A stretch of DNA of 64,000 bases from Dyella flagellata. GTDB taxonomy: Bacteria > Pseudomonadota > Gammaproteobacteria > Xanthomonadales > Rhodanobacteraceae. Location of the stretch: contig NZ_BSOA01000029.1 of the NCBI RefSeq assembly GCF_030160275.1, positions 1 to 64,000 on the forward strand, written 5' to 3'. The notes under the pieces were generated by a model. That model did no database searches and was not told where the DNA came from. It saw nothing but the letters and a program-made list of their open reading frames with translations. Numbering within the stretch: the first letter of the stretch is position 1; each line of letters begins with the position of its first letter. Position numbers and translations under genes: made by a program. Below are positions 33,533 to 41,583 of the stretch, piece after piece.

Positions 33533-34531
33533 CTATGACTCACCGTCGCTCTCGGCACGCGGACGCAGCCGCGGATGTAGCAACTCCCAACCGCAAAGTT
33601 GGTCGGCATTCTCCATGGAAATCGATCGGTGCTTGATCTCTTGTGGGGCCGAGTCATGCAGTTCAAGGTGCGTGAGTTCGCTCACAATCCGGTCGGGGAA
33701 TAGCGCAATGCAGTAACCGCTTCCCTTGGTGGACGGATATCGAATGCCCTCAAAGCCTGCGTCACGCACCATGCTGGCGAATATTTGGCTTGTGGCCGGA
33801 AGACCGTACTGCGCTGGCGCAATGCGCCAGTTGTTAATGAGGACATCTTGGACCAAGCGGCCAGGTTCGCGGACCATGTAGGCGTGATTTGCCGGCAAGC
33901 CGAGGCGTTTCTGAATCTGGCTCACTTCAACGGGTAGTTTCATCTTGCGCAATACCGCGCAAAGCTTTTCGAGGTTCGCCGGCTCTCCAAGGTCGAAAAT
34001 ACGCGCAATATGGCCGTCGAGCTGCACGCTTGAAAAGCTACTTAGCGGCGCAAGTGCGAATTCTTCTGCGCGCAAACCATCGCTCGTCGCTCCCATGGCG
34101 ATCTGAAATTTTTCGCGGAACGCCGTCTCGAAGTCCTCCGCGATGTACAACGCCGGCCACGGGTTCTGCATGGCCTTTTCGACATCCCGGCCAATGTTGA
34201 AACGACCACCGAAGTCCGTGAGCGAACCTGCAGCCGAGAGCGGGTTGAGGGAAAAGCGGTATGTGACGAGGCGTGTCCAGCCGCATATATCGACCGGCAA
34301 CGCAGGCACGGATTCTAGTGCGGCGCGGATATCGTCCTTGAAGCGTTGACGCTGTGGTTCTATGCCGAAGTAGAGGACATCGTTGTACTCGTCCAGGTCC
34401 GCAGAAAGGCGCTTCCAGCGATCCAAGTCGACGGAAGAGAAGCGATCGAGTTCGAGAATGCCGCGGACGCCCGACGTCTCGTTGATCGGCGGGTGCTGCG
34501 GCGGTGGTTGTTTACCCCGACGCCGCGTCAC
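33533..34531 (-). CDS. RES-domain toxin (NAD+-degrading type)
   Basis: This encodes 332 residues. The RES domain (about residues 85-285) has the family triad regions: Arg in GGRFNIG, Glu in LYIAEDFETAFREKF and Ser in GIRYPSTKGSG. Known RES toxins (MbcT, ParT) destroy or transfer NAD+; they fold like ADP-ribosyltransferases. This protein is longer than the classic 150-200 residues, with an N-terminal extension of about 80 residues. The start GTG at 34531 overlaps the antitoxin stop by four bases (GTGA), the usual antitoxin-first order. The GTG start may keep toxin level low. Confidence 0.87.
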   Translation of the reverse strand: MTRRRGKQPPPQHPPINETSGVRGILELDRFSSVDLDRWKRLSADLDEYNDVLYFGIEPQRQRFKDDIRAALESVPALPVDICGWTRLVTYRFSLNPLSAAGSLTDFGGRFNIGRDVEKAMQNPWPALYIAEDFETAFREKFQIAMGATSDGLRAEEFALAPLSSFSSVQLDGHIARIFDLGEPANLEKLCAVLRKMKLPVEVSQIQKRLGLPANHAYMVREPGRLVQDVLINNWRIAPAQYGLPATSQIFASMVRDAGFEGIRYPSTKGSGYCIALFPDRIVSELTHLELHDSAPQEIKHRSISMENADQLCGWELLHPRLRPRAESDGES

Positions 34532-34929
34532 TCAGCCGCGACTCTCGGGGCCGCCCGTTCGCTCATTGCGTTGATGATGAACTTGCGGAGCCGATCAAAC
34601 CTTCCAAGCCGGACCATATCTCTTGGCGAGACATCTCCAAGCAGGGGGTTTCGCGCCTTAAACCACATGGCCGTCTTCACGACATCGCCATCAAATGCCT
34701 GGGCCACGAGATTACATGTCATTGCAATCTCTTCGAGGCGATCACGCATCGCAACCGGAATCTCTTCGTCGTAGCGCACGGAATTGGGCGACACATCAGC
34801 GACCCGAGAGACATCCGTCTTTCGGAGATCTAACCACTCGGTGACGCGCCGGGGCTGGAATTGGGGGCCCAATCCAAATCCCAGGAGGTCTTGCTGTGGA
34901 ATATTGCTGAAGAGAGCTGCGCTAGACAT
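34528..34929 (-). CDS. Xre/MbcA/ParS-type antitoxin
   Basis: This 133-residue partner of the RES toxin has an N-terminal GLGPQFQPRRVTEWLDLRKTDVSRVADVSPNSVRYDEEIP helix-turn-helix-like part and a C-terminal FDGDVVKTAMWFKARNPLLGDVSPRDMVRLGRFDRLRKFI segment. The WF-x6-L-G-x-x-S/T-P motif is diagnostic of the DUF2384 toxin-binding domain. It should neutralise the toxin and repress the operon. A CCTAA-N13-TTAGG inverted repeat at 34953-34975, just upstream, could be its operator. Confidence 0.87.
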   Translation of the reverse strand: MSSAALFSNIPQQDLLGFGLGPQFQPRRVTEWLDLRKTDVSRVADVSPNSVRYDEEIPVAMRDRLEEIAMTCNLVAQAFDGDVVKTAMWFKARNPLLGDVSPRDMVRLGRFDRLRKFIINAMSERAAPRVAAE

Positions 34930-35253
34930 AAAAAACCTCTGAAGTCTAAAACCCTAACACTGTCATAAGATTAGGATCAACAGACCCACGCTTTACCCAC
35001 GTTCTACACACTACTGAGGCACAATGCAACGCGGACTTTGTTCGGCCGGTGTAGGCATTGGCCAAGAGCCCACCCAGCAACGATCTACGGCGCCCGCCTG
35101 TCTCAACAATTGGCGAGATTCGAGGCTTGCTGGGGGAATTCCTCGATCCAGGCTCTTTTTTGGCCTGCGTTCTCGAAGATCGTTGACACCACCCCCGGCT
35201 TTCCGCCGACTCCGGAAGTGTCCGCTTTGGGTCGAAAGCGGACCTTACCGTCA
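34930..35253. other. intergenic region upstream of the RES-Xre pair
   Basis: This 324-base stretch contains the presumed toxin-antitoxin promoter with CCTAA/TTAGG repeat (34953-34975) and a family C palindrome at 35219-35245. The reverse strand could encode a short tail ending RAWIEEFPQQASNLANC, possibly the remains of a gene; there is no intact gene. Confidence 0.5.
35219..35245. repeat. family C palindromic repeat
   Basis: TGTCCGCTTTGGGTCGAAAG then CGGACCT. This is the best-preserved palindrome of family C in the window (TCCGCTTT pairs with AAAGCGGA). A weak copy follows at about 35500-35525. Confidence 0.85.
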
Positions 35254-35460
35254 TCAGACCTTTGGAGCCTGATCCTGGTTAGTGTCGACAGGTGGTTGCG
35301 GTGATCGAGGTGGACGAATGCCCCAACCAAGAACGCTGCCGCACATACCGATAGCGAAACCCACCCATCCAACCTGCGGGGTCACGATATGAAACCAGCT
35401 CAGCACAATCAGGACGGTCCCCACCGCCCACAACCACCACGCCAACTGCTTCTTGCGCAT
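35254..35460 (-). CDS. small two-helix membrane protein
   Basis: This encodes 68 residues: MRKKQLAWWLWAVGTVLIVLSWFHIVTPQVGWVGFAIGMCGSVLGWGIRPP then a Pro/Gln-rich tail. Two membrane helices are joined by a short turn. The ATG at 35460 follows the GGGGAT of an upstream frame. Function is unknown; similar orphan proteins are common beside repeats in this family. Confidence 0.5.
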   Translation of the reverse strand: MRKKQLAWWLWAVGTVLIVLSWFHIVTPQVGWVGFAIGMCGSVLGWGIRPPRSPQPPVDTNQDQAPKV

Positions 35461-35740
35461 TGCATCCCCTTGATGGTCTGCCCATCTCATGACCTAACCC
35501 ACATGTCCGCCCTTGGTAGCGAAAGCGAAGCTAATCACCTTGCTGACTTCAGAACGCTGGCAAATGCACGCGAAGTCTAGCGGCGGCTACTATCCATCGC
35601 GCAAGCCTTCGTTTGACTTTATTTGCTTTGGATCGCAACGGGACGTCGCCACAAGAAGCGTGCTGGGCCGTCCCGATATACACGCTACTTGTTCACGGCG
35701 CCTGGATTTGCGGCCAATGGTGCATGGCCTCGGCTGGGCA

Positions 35741-36769
35741 TTAGTACTTAGATGTGTGTTGCGCCATCCCCGCGGCCTGCATGACCGCCTTGACCACCGC
35801 ATCCGGCTGATCTATCTGGATGTCATGCGAGGTATCCGGAACATGCACTAGCGTGCCGCGGGAGGAGGTGGCGACGATCTGTGCCTGCGTGCGGGCTCGG
35901 GCTTCTTCCAGCCCTTTGCGGTCACGCGGCAGCGCATCGGCATAGGTGTTGGCAGCAGACAGCACGATCAGGGGCGTCGAGCCGTGCGTCTCCTGCTTTG
36001 ACACAGGCTGCTTGAACACCTCGACATTGTTTTGGAGTACCGACAGCACAGTGCGCCAATACGCAGGCTTCGACATGAGGGCCAGATTCACCGCGTTGAG
36101 CTTGGCGCTGGCGAGCGGATCGGCCTGACCAAGACACTGGCTCAGCTCCGGATCGGTGGACGGCAGTTTGTGTTTTTCGGCGGCAGCCTCGCACTGGCGA
36201 AGAAACGCGAACCGCTGTACCGAGAGGGAGTCCTCATCCTTCTGCCAGCCGGGGGCAAACTGGCCGATGTTCTGCGCGGGCGGATCAAGCAGGACCATCG
36301 CGCTCACGTCCGCCGGATAGCGGCTCGCATACTGCCGAACGATGTTGCTGCCCAGCGAATGCCCCACCATCACCAGCGGGGTCGTAAGGCCGGCGTGCTG
36401 AATCAGTGCGTGTAGATCCGACACGTCGGCGTCGAGATCTCGCGGCAACGCCCCCTCGCTACTAAAGCCGAACCCGGCCCGGTCGTACGCGCAGACGCGC
36501 GCGTGGCCTGCAATGAGTGGCTGCACCTTGAACCATGTGGAGGAATCGGCGACCGCGCCGGCCTCCAGCACAACCGTCTGCGGTCCGCTGCCCGAACAGC
36601 GCAGATTGAGGTAGTGGCCGTGGCCAAGGTCGATCAGCTTCGCCGCGTGCGCATAGCTGTCCGACATGCGCTGCGGCGTGGTGGCGTGGCTGGCCTCGGT
36701 GGCTGTGGCCTGGCCAACTATCACGGCCAACAGAAAGGCACCGCCCGCTTTCAGGTAGATCCTGTTCAA
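35741..36769 (-). CDS. secreted alpha/beta hydrolase
   Basis: This encodes about 342 residues. I place the start at TTG 36769, six bases after GGGAGA, because this gives a clean signal peptide (YLKAGGAFLLAVIVGQATATEA); an ATG at 36820 would add a basic 17-residue prefix. The hydrolase core shows VVLEAGAVADSSTW, YDRAGFGFSS, the nucleophile elbow VGHSLGS, LLDPP and the catalytic His in PDTSHDIQIDQP. The insertion between them forms a lid. The substrate is unknown. Remnants of a frameshifted SGNH-hydrolase operon lie upstream. Positions 35461-35740 hold only a degraded family C copy. Confidence 0.82.
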   Translation of the reverse strand: MNRIYLKAGGAFLLAVIVGQATATEASHATTPQRMSDSYAHAAKLIDLGHGHYLNLRCSGSGPQTVVLEAGAVADSSTWFKVQPLIAGHARVCAYDRAGFGFSSEGALPRDLDADVSDLHALIQHAGLTTPLVMVGHSLGSNIVRQYASRYPADVSAMVLLDPPAQNIGQFAPGWQKDEDSLSVQRFAFLRQCEAAAEKHKLPSTDPELSQCLGQADPLASAKLNAVNLALMSKPAYWRTVLSVLQNNVEVFKQPVSKQETHGSTPLIVLSAANTYADALPRDRKGLEEARARTQAQIVATSSRGTLVHVPDTSHDIQIDQPDAVVKAVMQAAGMAQHTSKY

Positions 36770-36924
36770 GGTGTGTCTCCCGTTGGTGGCCCGAGCATGG
36801 CGCCGGGCAGGCCGCTTCATAGACTTGAAGCGGCGCAAGAAGTTCAGGGCGCTCGGGTCACTTGAGCAAAACGGGGGAGGGCTCACTAATGAATACGCGA
36901 AACCGGAGTCACGCGAATACCGGA

Positions 36925-36993
36925 TCAGCGTTGGGCCCACTGAGTGACGCGGGTTCCGATGTTCCCGGTGGCACCGACGATCAGATACTTCAT
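36925..36993 (-). pseudogene. truncated NAD(P)-binding (NmrA-like) reading frame
   Basis: The minus strand reads MKYLIVGATGNIGTRVTQWA then QR and a stop. This is the unmistakable start of a Rossmann NAD(P)H-binding protein (GATGxIG), cut after 22 codons. Its ATG overlaps the stop of the SGNH-hydrolase frame by four bases, so it was once the next gene in that operon. The rest of the gene is absent. Confidence 0.7.
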
Positions 36994-37822
36994 GCGAGGA
37001 TGCTCCAGCCCTTGATGACCTCAAGCGCCAACTGCTTTTGCCCTGCCATCGTGAGGTGCAGGCCATCTCCCATCAGGAACTCGCAGCGGGGCGGCGTGCC
37101 CAAATGGGAGAAAGCGTCAATCGCCTGGCCGTCGAAATCGCGGACGATCCCGGCGACACGCGCAAGGTTCTGGTTGCGGAAACCCACCCCAAACCGGGCC
37201 AGCCCCCAATGCCCTGCGACCTGCTGCTCATCGACGGCGGGCGGTGTGATCCAGATGCAACGCGCCTTGGTCTCACGCGACAAGCGTTGCCGCAGCTCAG
37301 TGATGTTGCGCATCGTCTCTTCATGATGGACGAGGGTTTTCGTCGGGTCCGGGCCTTGGGTTCGGGCGTCGTTGGTGCCGAGGAGGATGAATATCAAATC
37401 GGGTTGCTGGCCGATGACTTCGCCCACCCGGACCAACCCATGCGTGGTCTCTCGCCGGCGCCCGCGATGATCGAGAAGGAAACCTCGTCAGCGCCCCGCT
37501 TGGCCATGAGCAGCTCATGCAGGATGACAGCCCAAGACTGCGGATCTGACGTCAGGCTGTCGCCGAAGGCAACGACCTTGGCGCCCTTTGGCAAGGGGAG
37601 TCGATCTACCAACGAGGCACAGGATGGGTCGGCCAGCAGCTCGTCCGCCGCTTCTTTCGCCTCTTGCTTCATCAAGTTTAGTTCGGCGACATAGACCTCC
37701 GGTGGCAACCCAAGCAGCGCTGCATGAATGTCTGGGGAGATGCCGGCGCCCCCGGGCAGCGAGGCCAAGCTTCGCTCGGGTTGCATGACTTTCAAAAGCC
37801 AGCGTAGCTGATCGGTCGACAT
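36990..37822 (-). pseudogene. SGNH/GDSL hydrolase disrupted by a frameshift
   Basis: Two frames together give one protein. Residues from ATG 37822 (MSTDQLRWLLKVM) run to the catalytic block VVAFGDSLTSDPQSWAVIL and SIIAGAGE. The second frame continues TTHGLVRVGEVIGQQPDLIFILLGTNDAR, with the block III GTND, and ends with the catalytic GDGLHLT Asp-His pair. The junction lies at a GAGAGA run (plus-strand TCTCTC, 37448-37453); removing one AG restores GGC GAG ACC ACG and an open frame. So the gene would be an extracytoplasmic-type esterase of about 275 residues, broken by a two-base duplication or a sequencing error. Confidence 0.8.
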
Positions 37823-38090
37823 GGGGTTGCGGTTCCGTCTGGTTGAAGGAACGGAAGGATTACAAGCCAGGTCGTGGGCCTCAACTCGCGTTTCCAAATC
37901 CGTAAGCCACTGAAATGGCGACGAATCTTTGGCGACTTCTGGTGAACCCCTCAGAAAATCGGAGTCTTTGCGTTCGGGTATGCGGTTGAGGGCAGATACC
38001 CTGGGCGAGCGCCGTTAGTAATACGAGTGGGTACTGGAGTTGATCTACTCCATCCGGTTTTCGACAGAGTGGAAAGAAAGCGTTACCGTT

Positions 38091-38127
38091 CACTACAATC
38101 CACGTCCTTAGGACGTGGATTGTAGTG
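38091..38127. promoter_or_regulatory. perfect 37-bp palindrome upstream of abiE
   Basis: The arm CACTACAATCCACGTCCT is followed by one T and its exact reverse complement (18 + 1 + 18). The central 11 bases GTCCTTAGGAC are shared with the second palindrome 82 bases downstream. AbiEi-type antitoxins are known to bind paired inverted repeats in their own promoter, so this is a candidate operator. Confidence 0.6.
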
Positions 38128-38208
38128 ATACAGAGTGGGCCTCGCAAGCGGCCCCGAAAATCTTAAGAAAAACCGTGAGGTACGCGGCAGGTATTGAATT
38201 CGAGTCAC

Positions 38209-38253
38209 CGTGGCGTATACTGTGCGTCCTTAGGACGCACAGTATACGCCACG
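38209..38253. promoter_or_regulatory. perfect 45-bp palindrome upstream of abiE
   Basis: Arms of 22 bases (starting CGTGGCGTATACTGTGCG) flank a single T at 38231 and pair without a mismatch. The core GTCCTTAGGAC is the same as in the 38091 palindrome while the outer arms differ completely. The element ends 22 bases before the antitoxin ATG, so it would overlap the leader mRNA or promoter. Confidence 0.6.
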
Positions 38254-38275
38254 AAACCTCCAAATTTTCTAGCGC

Positions 38276-39199
38276 ATGCCTCCAGCAGCCCCGTTATCAC
38301 AACAAATTGCCCTGCCTAATGCGGTCGAGCTGCTTGTCCGCGCTGAGGTCACCGCCCCCGTTCTCTCGGAATATGACTTAGCCCGATTGGTGTTTGGGGT
38401 CGTTACCACTGGCTTAGTGGAAGGGCGCGAATTAAAGATGACGAGGCGCGAACCGCGGCGATCCGATTTCACCTATGTGCGCCGCGTCTTGATTGGCCGT
38501 GGAGTGCTAAACGAAGACCGATCCCTTCCACGATCGGTATTGCGGACTTTGGCCGCAGCCCGCCCGGACCCCGAAGTAATCCTTTGCTCAATCGACCCCT
38601 TTGGCTATATCTCTCATCTCAGCGCCATGGTCTATCACGGGCTGAGCAATCGACTTCCGAAACTCATCTTCTTTACCAGTCCTGCGGCCAAACAGTGGCG
38701 AGAACTAGCCGATGGACGCATGAAGCGAGATCTCGGCGAGGCGCTAAGCCAGTACCAAGATGCTGACCTCCCGCGACTAGTCAGACACAAGATCACAAAA
38801 ATTCAAGGACTCACCTTAAGCGTGAATCAAATCGCCGAACTTGGTGGCGGTTTCAGAATTGCCCAAGATGGGCTATTGCGCGTGAGCACCCTTGGTCGCA
38901 CTTATCTAGACATGCTACGCCGCCCGGATCTATGCGGAGGCATGTCTCACGTCATTGAAATTTTCGAGGAGAGTGCAAGTAGAAACTTGACGCTCATTGT
39001 CAGCGAGCTGGAAAAGCACGGCTCGAAAATTGATCGTGTGCGTGCCGGATACATCATCGAAGAACGATGCGGGCTAAGTGACTCTCGCATAGACGCATGG
39101 GTTAAGGACGCGCAAAGAGGGGGCTCAAGGCGACTTGACCCAGAGCGCGAATACATGCCCACATTTTCAGAGCGATGGATGCTTTCAATCAATGTCTGA
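38276..39199 (+). CDS. abiEi: AbiEi-family antitoxin of a type IV toxin-antitoxin system
   Basis: This 307-residue protein has a winged-helix-like N-terminal half (LSEYDLARLVFGVVTTGLV ... VLIGRGVLNEDRSLPRSVLRTL) followed by the SIDPFGYISHLSAMVYHGLSNRLPKLIFFTS block typical of AbiEi proteins. The C-terminal half carries the antitoxin and self-repression region. It should counteract the downstream nucleotidyltransferase and bind the palindromes upstream. The toxin gene overlaps its end by eight bases. The protein is somewhat longer than streptococcal AbiEi. Confidence 0.82.
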   Translation: MPPAAPLSQQIALPNAVELLVRAEVTAPVLSEYDLARLVFGVVTTGLVEGRELKMTRREPRRSDFTYVRRVLIGRGVLNEDRSLPRSVLRTLAAARPDPEVILCSIDPFGYISHLSAMVYHGLSNRLPKLIFFTSPAAKQWRELADGRMKRDLGEALSQYQDADLPRLVRHKITKIQGLTLSVNQIAELGGGFRIAQDGLLRVSTLGRTYLDMLRRPDLCGGMSHVIEIFEESASRNLTLIVSELEKHGSKIDRVRAGYIIEERCGLSDSRIDAWVKDAQRGGSRRLDPEREYMPTFSERWMLSINV

Positions 39200-40055
39200 C
39201 ATAGAGCTGCGCGAATGGGTCAGTGGCGCACAAACTACCCGCGACCTTCATTTTCGGCAGGCCATACATACGATCGTGACTGCAATGACGCTGGATGCTG
39301 AACTCGCTGAAATGAGCTACATGAAAGGCGGCATCTTGCTCGCCATTCGATATCACAGCCCACGCTACACAACCGACATCGACTTCTCAACGCCAACTGG
39401 TTATTCCCAAGAGGAGCAAGAAAAGCTCCTTGGTCGACTGAGCAAAGGCCTGGCATTGGCATCGGAACGATTAGAATATGACATTGAATGTCGCATCCAG
39501 TCAGCCAAGCCGGAACCAAGGCCAAAGCCTGAATTTCGAGTTCTGTGGATCAACCTCAAAGTTGGAATTGGATATGCCCTACGCGGCACCAAAGACCACA
39601 TCAAGCTGATGAGCGGCCAATGTACAACCGCCATCCAAATGGATTACAGCTTCGACGAGCGCGTCCCGACCAATGACATATTTGAGCTGGATAGCGACCA
39701 ATGTCTTCGGGTGTATGCCCTCACTACCCTCGTTGCTGAAAAGTATAGGGCGCTACTTCAACAGGTCATTCGCCGAAGGGCTCGCCGACAGGACATCTAC
39801 GATCTAAACTTTCTTCTACGATCGTTTAATCTAACTTCACGGGAGTGTAGGACCGAAATCCTGAGCGCACTGCGAATTAAAGCGGAAGATAGAGAGGTTG
39901 AGATTTCGCGAGACGCTATGGCAAGTCAGGAAGTCCGAGAGCGAGCCGCGCAAGAATACGAGCACCTCGCGGACGAGCTGTCAGAGGGTGAATTGCCCGA
40001 TTTCGATGAAAGTTTTGACAACGTTCGGGCTTATTTTGAGAGTTTACCGTGGTAG
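39192..40055 (+). CDS. abiEii: AbiEii-family nucleotidyltransferase toxin
   Basis: This 287-residue protein of the DNA-polymerase-beta-like nucleotidyltransferase fold has MSYMKGGILLAIRYHSPRYTTDIDFSTPTGYS with the G(G/S)-x9-13-D-x-D signature (TTDIDFS). LNLKVGIGYA-like strands and YALTTLVAEKYRALLQQVIRRRARRQDIYDLNFLL follow, where the last block is typical of AbiEii/AbiGii toxins. These toxins transfer nucleotides to tRNA and block growth, giving abortive phage infection. The start is ATG 39192, inside the antitoxin end. A family B repeat follows the stop. Confidence 0.87.
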   Translation: MSDIELREWVSGAQTTRDLHFRQAIHTIVTAMTLDAELAEMSYMKGGILLAIRYHSPRYTTDIDFSTPTGYSQEEQEKLLGRLSKGLALASERLEYDIECRIQSAKPEPRPKPEFRVLWINLKVGIGYALRGTKDHIKLMSGQCTTAIQMDYSFDERVPTNDIFELDSDQCLRVYALTTLVAEKYRALLQQVIRRRARRQDIYDLNFLLRSFNLTSRECRTEILSALRIKAEDREVEISRDAMASQEVRERAAQEYEHLADELSEGELPDFDESFDNVRAYFESLPW

Positions 40056-40082
40056 CCAATCCTTTACGCCCTGCCCTAGCAA

Positions 40083-40132
40083 AAAACGGAACGGAGGTGG
40101 CTAATCTTACTTAACCACCTCCGTCCCGTTTT
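40083..40132. repeat. family B inverted repeat
   Basis: AAACGGAACGGAGGTGGCTA and TTAACCACCTCCGTCCCGTT surround a seven-base centre. It lies 28 bases past the AbiEii stop. On the minus strand it reads ENGTEVVK-stop, like the tail of the gene at 29345. Confidence 0.85.
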
Positions 40133-40224
40133 CGGGCGCTGGACGTTGCCGATGAACAATCGCCGGTTTAGTCGGCGCTACTGGGAAGTGTTTGCGGTCG
40201 TCCTGATCCAGGTCCTTCTACTTA

Positions 40225-40695
40225 TCAATCTTCGATATACGTCGCCTCATAGCTGACTGGAAAGTTCACCGACCTTGCAATAAAGCAGAAGTGATGGACG
40301 TCGTGATGCAGCGAATCGGCCTTTGCGAGGTCCGCGCCTCGTTCCACGGTGATCTTGGGTCGAAGCACGGCCCGGATAAAACGTCCCTCGCCCCGCGCGC
40401 CGGTTTCACCCACGCCAAAAGGGGCGTCTTCATAGTGCTTCACGACGATCCCCGCGCTGCTCGCCAGGTGCAGATACCAGAGCATGTGACAGGCGGAGAG
40501 GCTCGCCAGCAGTAGATCCTCCGGATTGGGTTTGGAGGGATCGCCGCCAAGCATCGGGTCATTCGAGCACTCGATCGGCGCCTTGCCGGGCGTCGTGATG
40601 CGCCAGGTGCGGTCGTAGCCGCGATAGGTCTTGGTTCCCTCGCCGCGGTTGCCCGTCCAGACGATCTCCGCCGTGAAGTCGTGGTGCTTGGTCAT
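40225..40695 (-). CDS. OsmC-family organic hydroperoxide protein
   Basis: This 156-residue protein starts MTKHHDFTAEIVWTGNRGEGT. It contains KPNPEDLLLASLSACHMLWYLHLASSAGI with the first catalytic Cys, and C-terminal HHDVHHFCFIARSVNFPV with the second Cys. It is a cytoplasmic thiol peroxidase of the OsmC/Ohr superfamily. The ATG at 40695 is used; upstream codons would run into the operator. It is divergent from a GntR-type regulator, with a perfect palindrome between, so regulation by that protein is very likely. Confidence 0.87.
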   Translation of the reverse strand: MTKHHDFTAEIVWTGNRGEGTKTYRGYDRTWRITTPGKAPIECSNDPMLGGDPSKPNPEDLLLASLSACHMLWYLHLASSAGIVVKHYEDAPFGVGETGARGEGRFIRAVLRPKITVERGADLAKADSLHHDVHHFCFIARSVNFPVSYEATYIED

Positions 40696-40711
40696 CGGTG
40701 GTCCTTGAGGC

Positions 40712-40735
40712 AAAGTGTATACATGTATACACTTT
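40712..40735. promoter_or_regulatory. 24-bp palindromic operator for the GntR regulator
   Basis: AAAGTGTATACA and its exact reverse complement TGTATACACTTT abut to form a perfect 24-bp palindrome with core GTATACATGTATAC. It lies 16 bases upstream of the OsmC start and 34 upstream of the regulator start. FadR-group GntR proteins bind this kind of site. Confidence 0.82.
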
Positions 40736-40769
40736 GACTTCAGCGTAGACAAGGGTGAGGAGCGCCACG

Positions 40770-41399
40770 ATGACGCCGGAAACGATAGCCAGCCAATTGC
40801 GGAGCGAACTGATGGCGGGCGTACTGCGACCTGGCACTGATCTTTCCCAGGTCGAGCTAGCCCAGCGCTTCGGTGTCAGCCGAATTCCCATTCGGGATGC
40901 CTTGCGCATCCTGGCTGGCGAGGGGCTGGTGGAGATCGAGGCCCATCGTGGCGCCAAAACCATCAGCCTGACACCCGAAGAGGTTCGCGAGATATACGAC
41001 CTGCGCATCCTGTTGGAGTGCGACTGCCTTCAACGAGCGGCAGCAGTACTGACGCCGGCGGACCTGAAAGAGATCGATCGCGTGCGCCTCAAGTCCAACC
41101 TGGACGCTGGCGGCCCCGATTGGGCAGACGGCGACTGGGCGTTTCACCGCACGATTTACGCGCTTGCAGGCCGACAGCGGCAGCTTGTCATGATCGAAGC
41201 TCTACGCCGGACGTGCGTACTGTTTGTCAGCGCCTACGCCACCATGCCGACAAAGAAGCCGCGTTGGTTGAGCGAACACGACGCCATCGTGAAGCATCTG
41301 CGTCGAGGCGAAACAGAGCAGGCCGTCCTTGCGCTTAAAGAACACCTGGAAGGTGCAGCCTCACACCTGATTGCACACATAATGGCGCTGCCGGGCTAA
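40770..41399 (+). CDS. GntR-family (FadR/FCD group) transcriptional regulator
   Basis: This encodes 209 residues. The winged helix MTPETIASQLRSELMAGVLRPGTDLSQVELAQRFGVSRIPIRDALRILAGEGLVEIEAHRGAKT is followed by an all-helical FCD effector domain with the metal-binding pattern (D in ADGDWAFHRTIY, H in LSEHDAIVKHL, H in ALKEHLEGAASH). A GAGGAG box precedes the ATG by eight bases; GTG 40755 is less likely. It probably represses the divergent OsmC gene and itself via the 40712-40735 palindrome. The effector is unknown. Confidence 0.92.
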   Translation: MTPETIASQLRSELMAGVLRPGTDLSQVELAQRFGVSRIPIRDALRILAGEGLVEIEAHRGAKTISLTPEEVREIYDLRILLECDCLQRAAAVLTPADLKEIDRVRLKSNLDAGGPDWADGDWAFHRTIYALAGRQRQLVMIEALRRTCVLFVSAYATMPTKKPRWLSEHDAIVKHLRRGETEQAVLALKEHLEGAASHLIAHIMALPG

Positions 41400-41442
41400 G
41401 CCTGTGGCCCAAAGCACCAAGGGCTTCCCTGCGCAAAAATTA

Positions 41443-41494
41443 GAAAACGGGAAGGCGGTGGTTAATCTCACTTAACGACCCCCGTCCCGTTTTC
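41443..41494. repeat. family B inverted repeat
   Basis: GAAAACGGGAAGGCGGTGGT and TAACGACCCCCGTCCCGTTT with the same short centre as the other copies. It lies about 45 bases past the GntR stop and could terminate that transcript. The minus strand reads ENGTGVVK-stop. Confidence 0.85.
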
Positions 41495-41583
41495 GTGCCC
41501 TTGATTGCGTGGCAAGTGCGTGCGCTTTTCGATCTCCCTTGCGCACGAAAGGCAGTCTGATGCACCGGTTTGGTCGCCTTCGG

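Larger units (their letters stand above)
37823..38275. other. AbiE upstream region with two perfect palindromes
   Basis: No gene is supported in these 450 bases. The right half holds two long perfect inverted repeats (38091-38127 and 38209-38253) immediately ahead of the AbiE operon. Confidence 0.7.
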
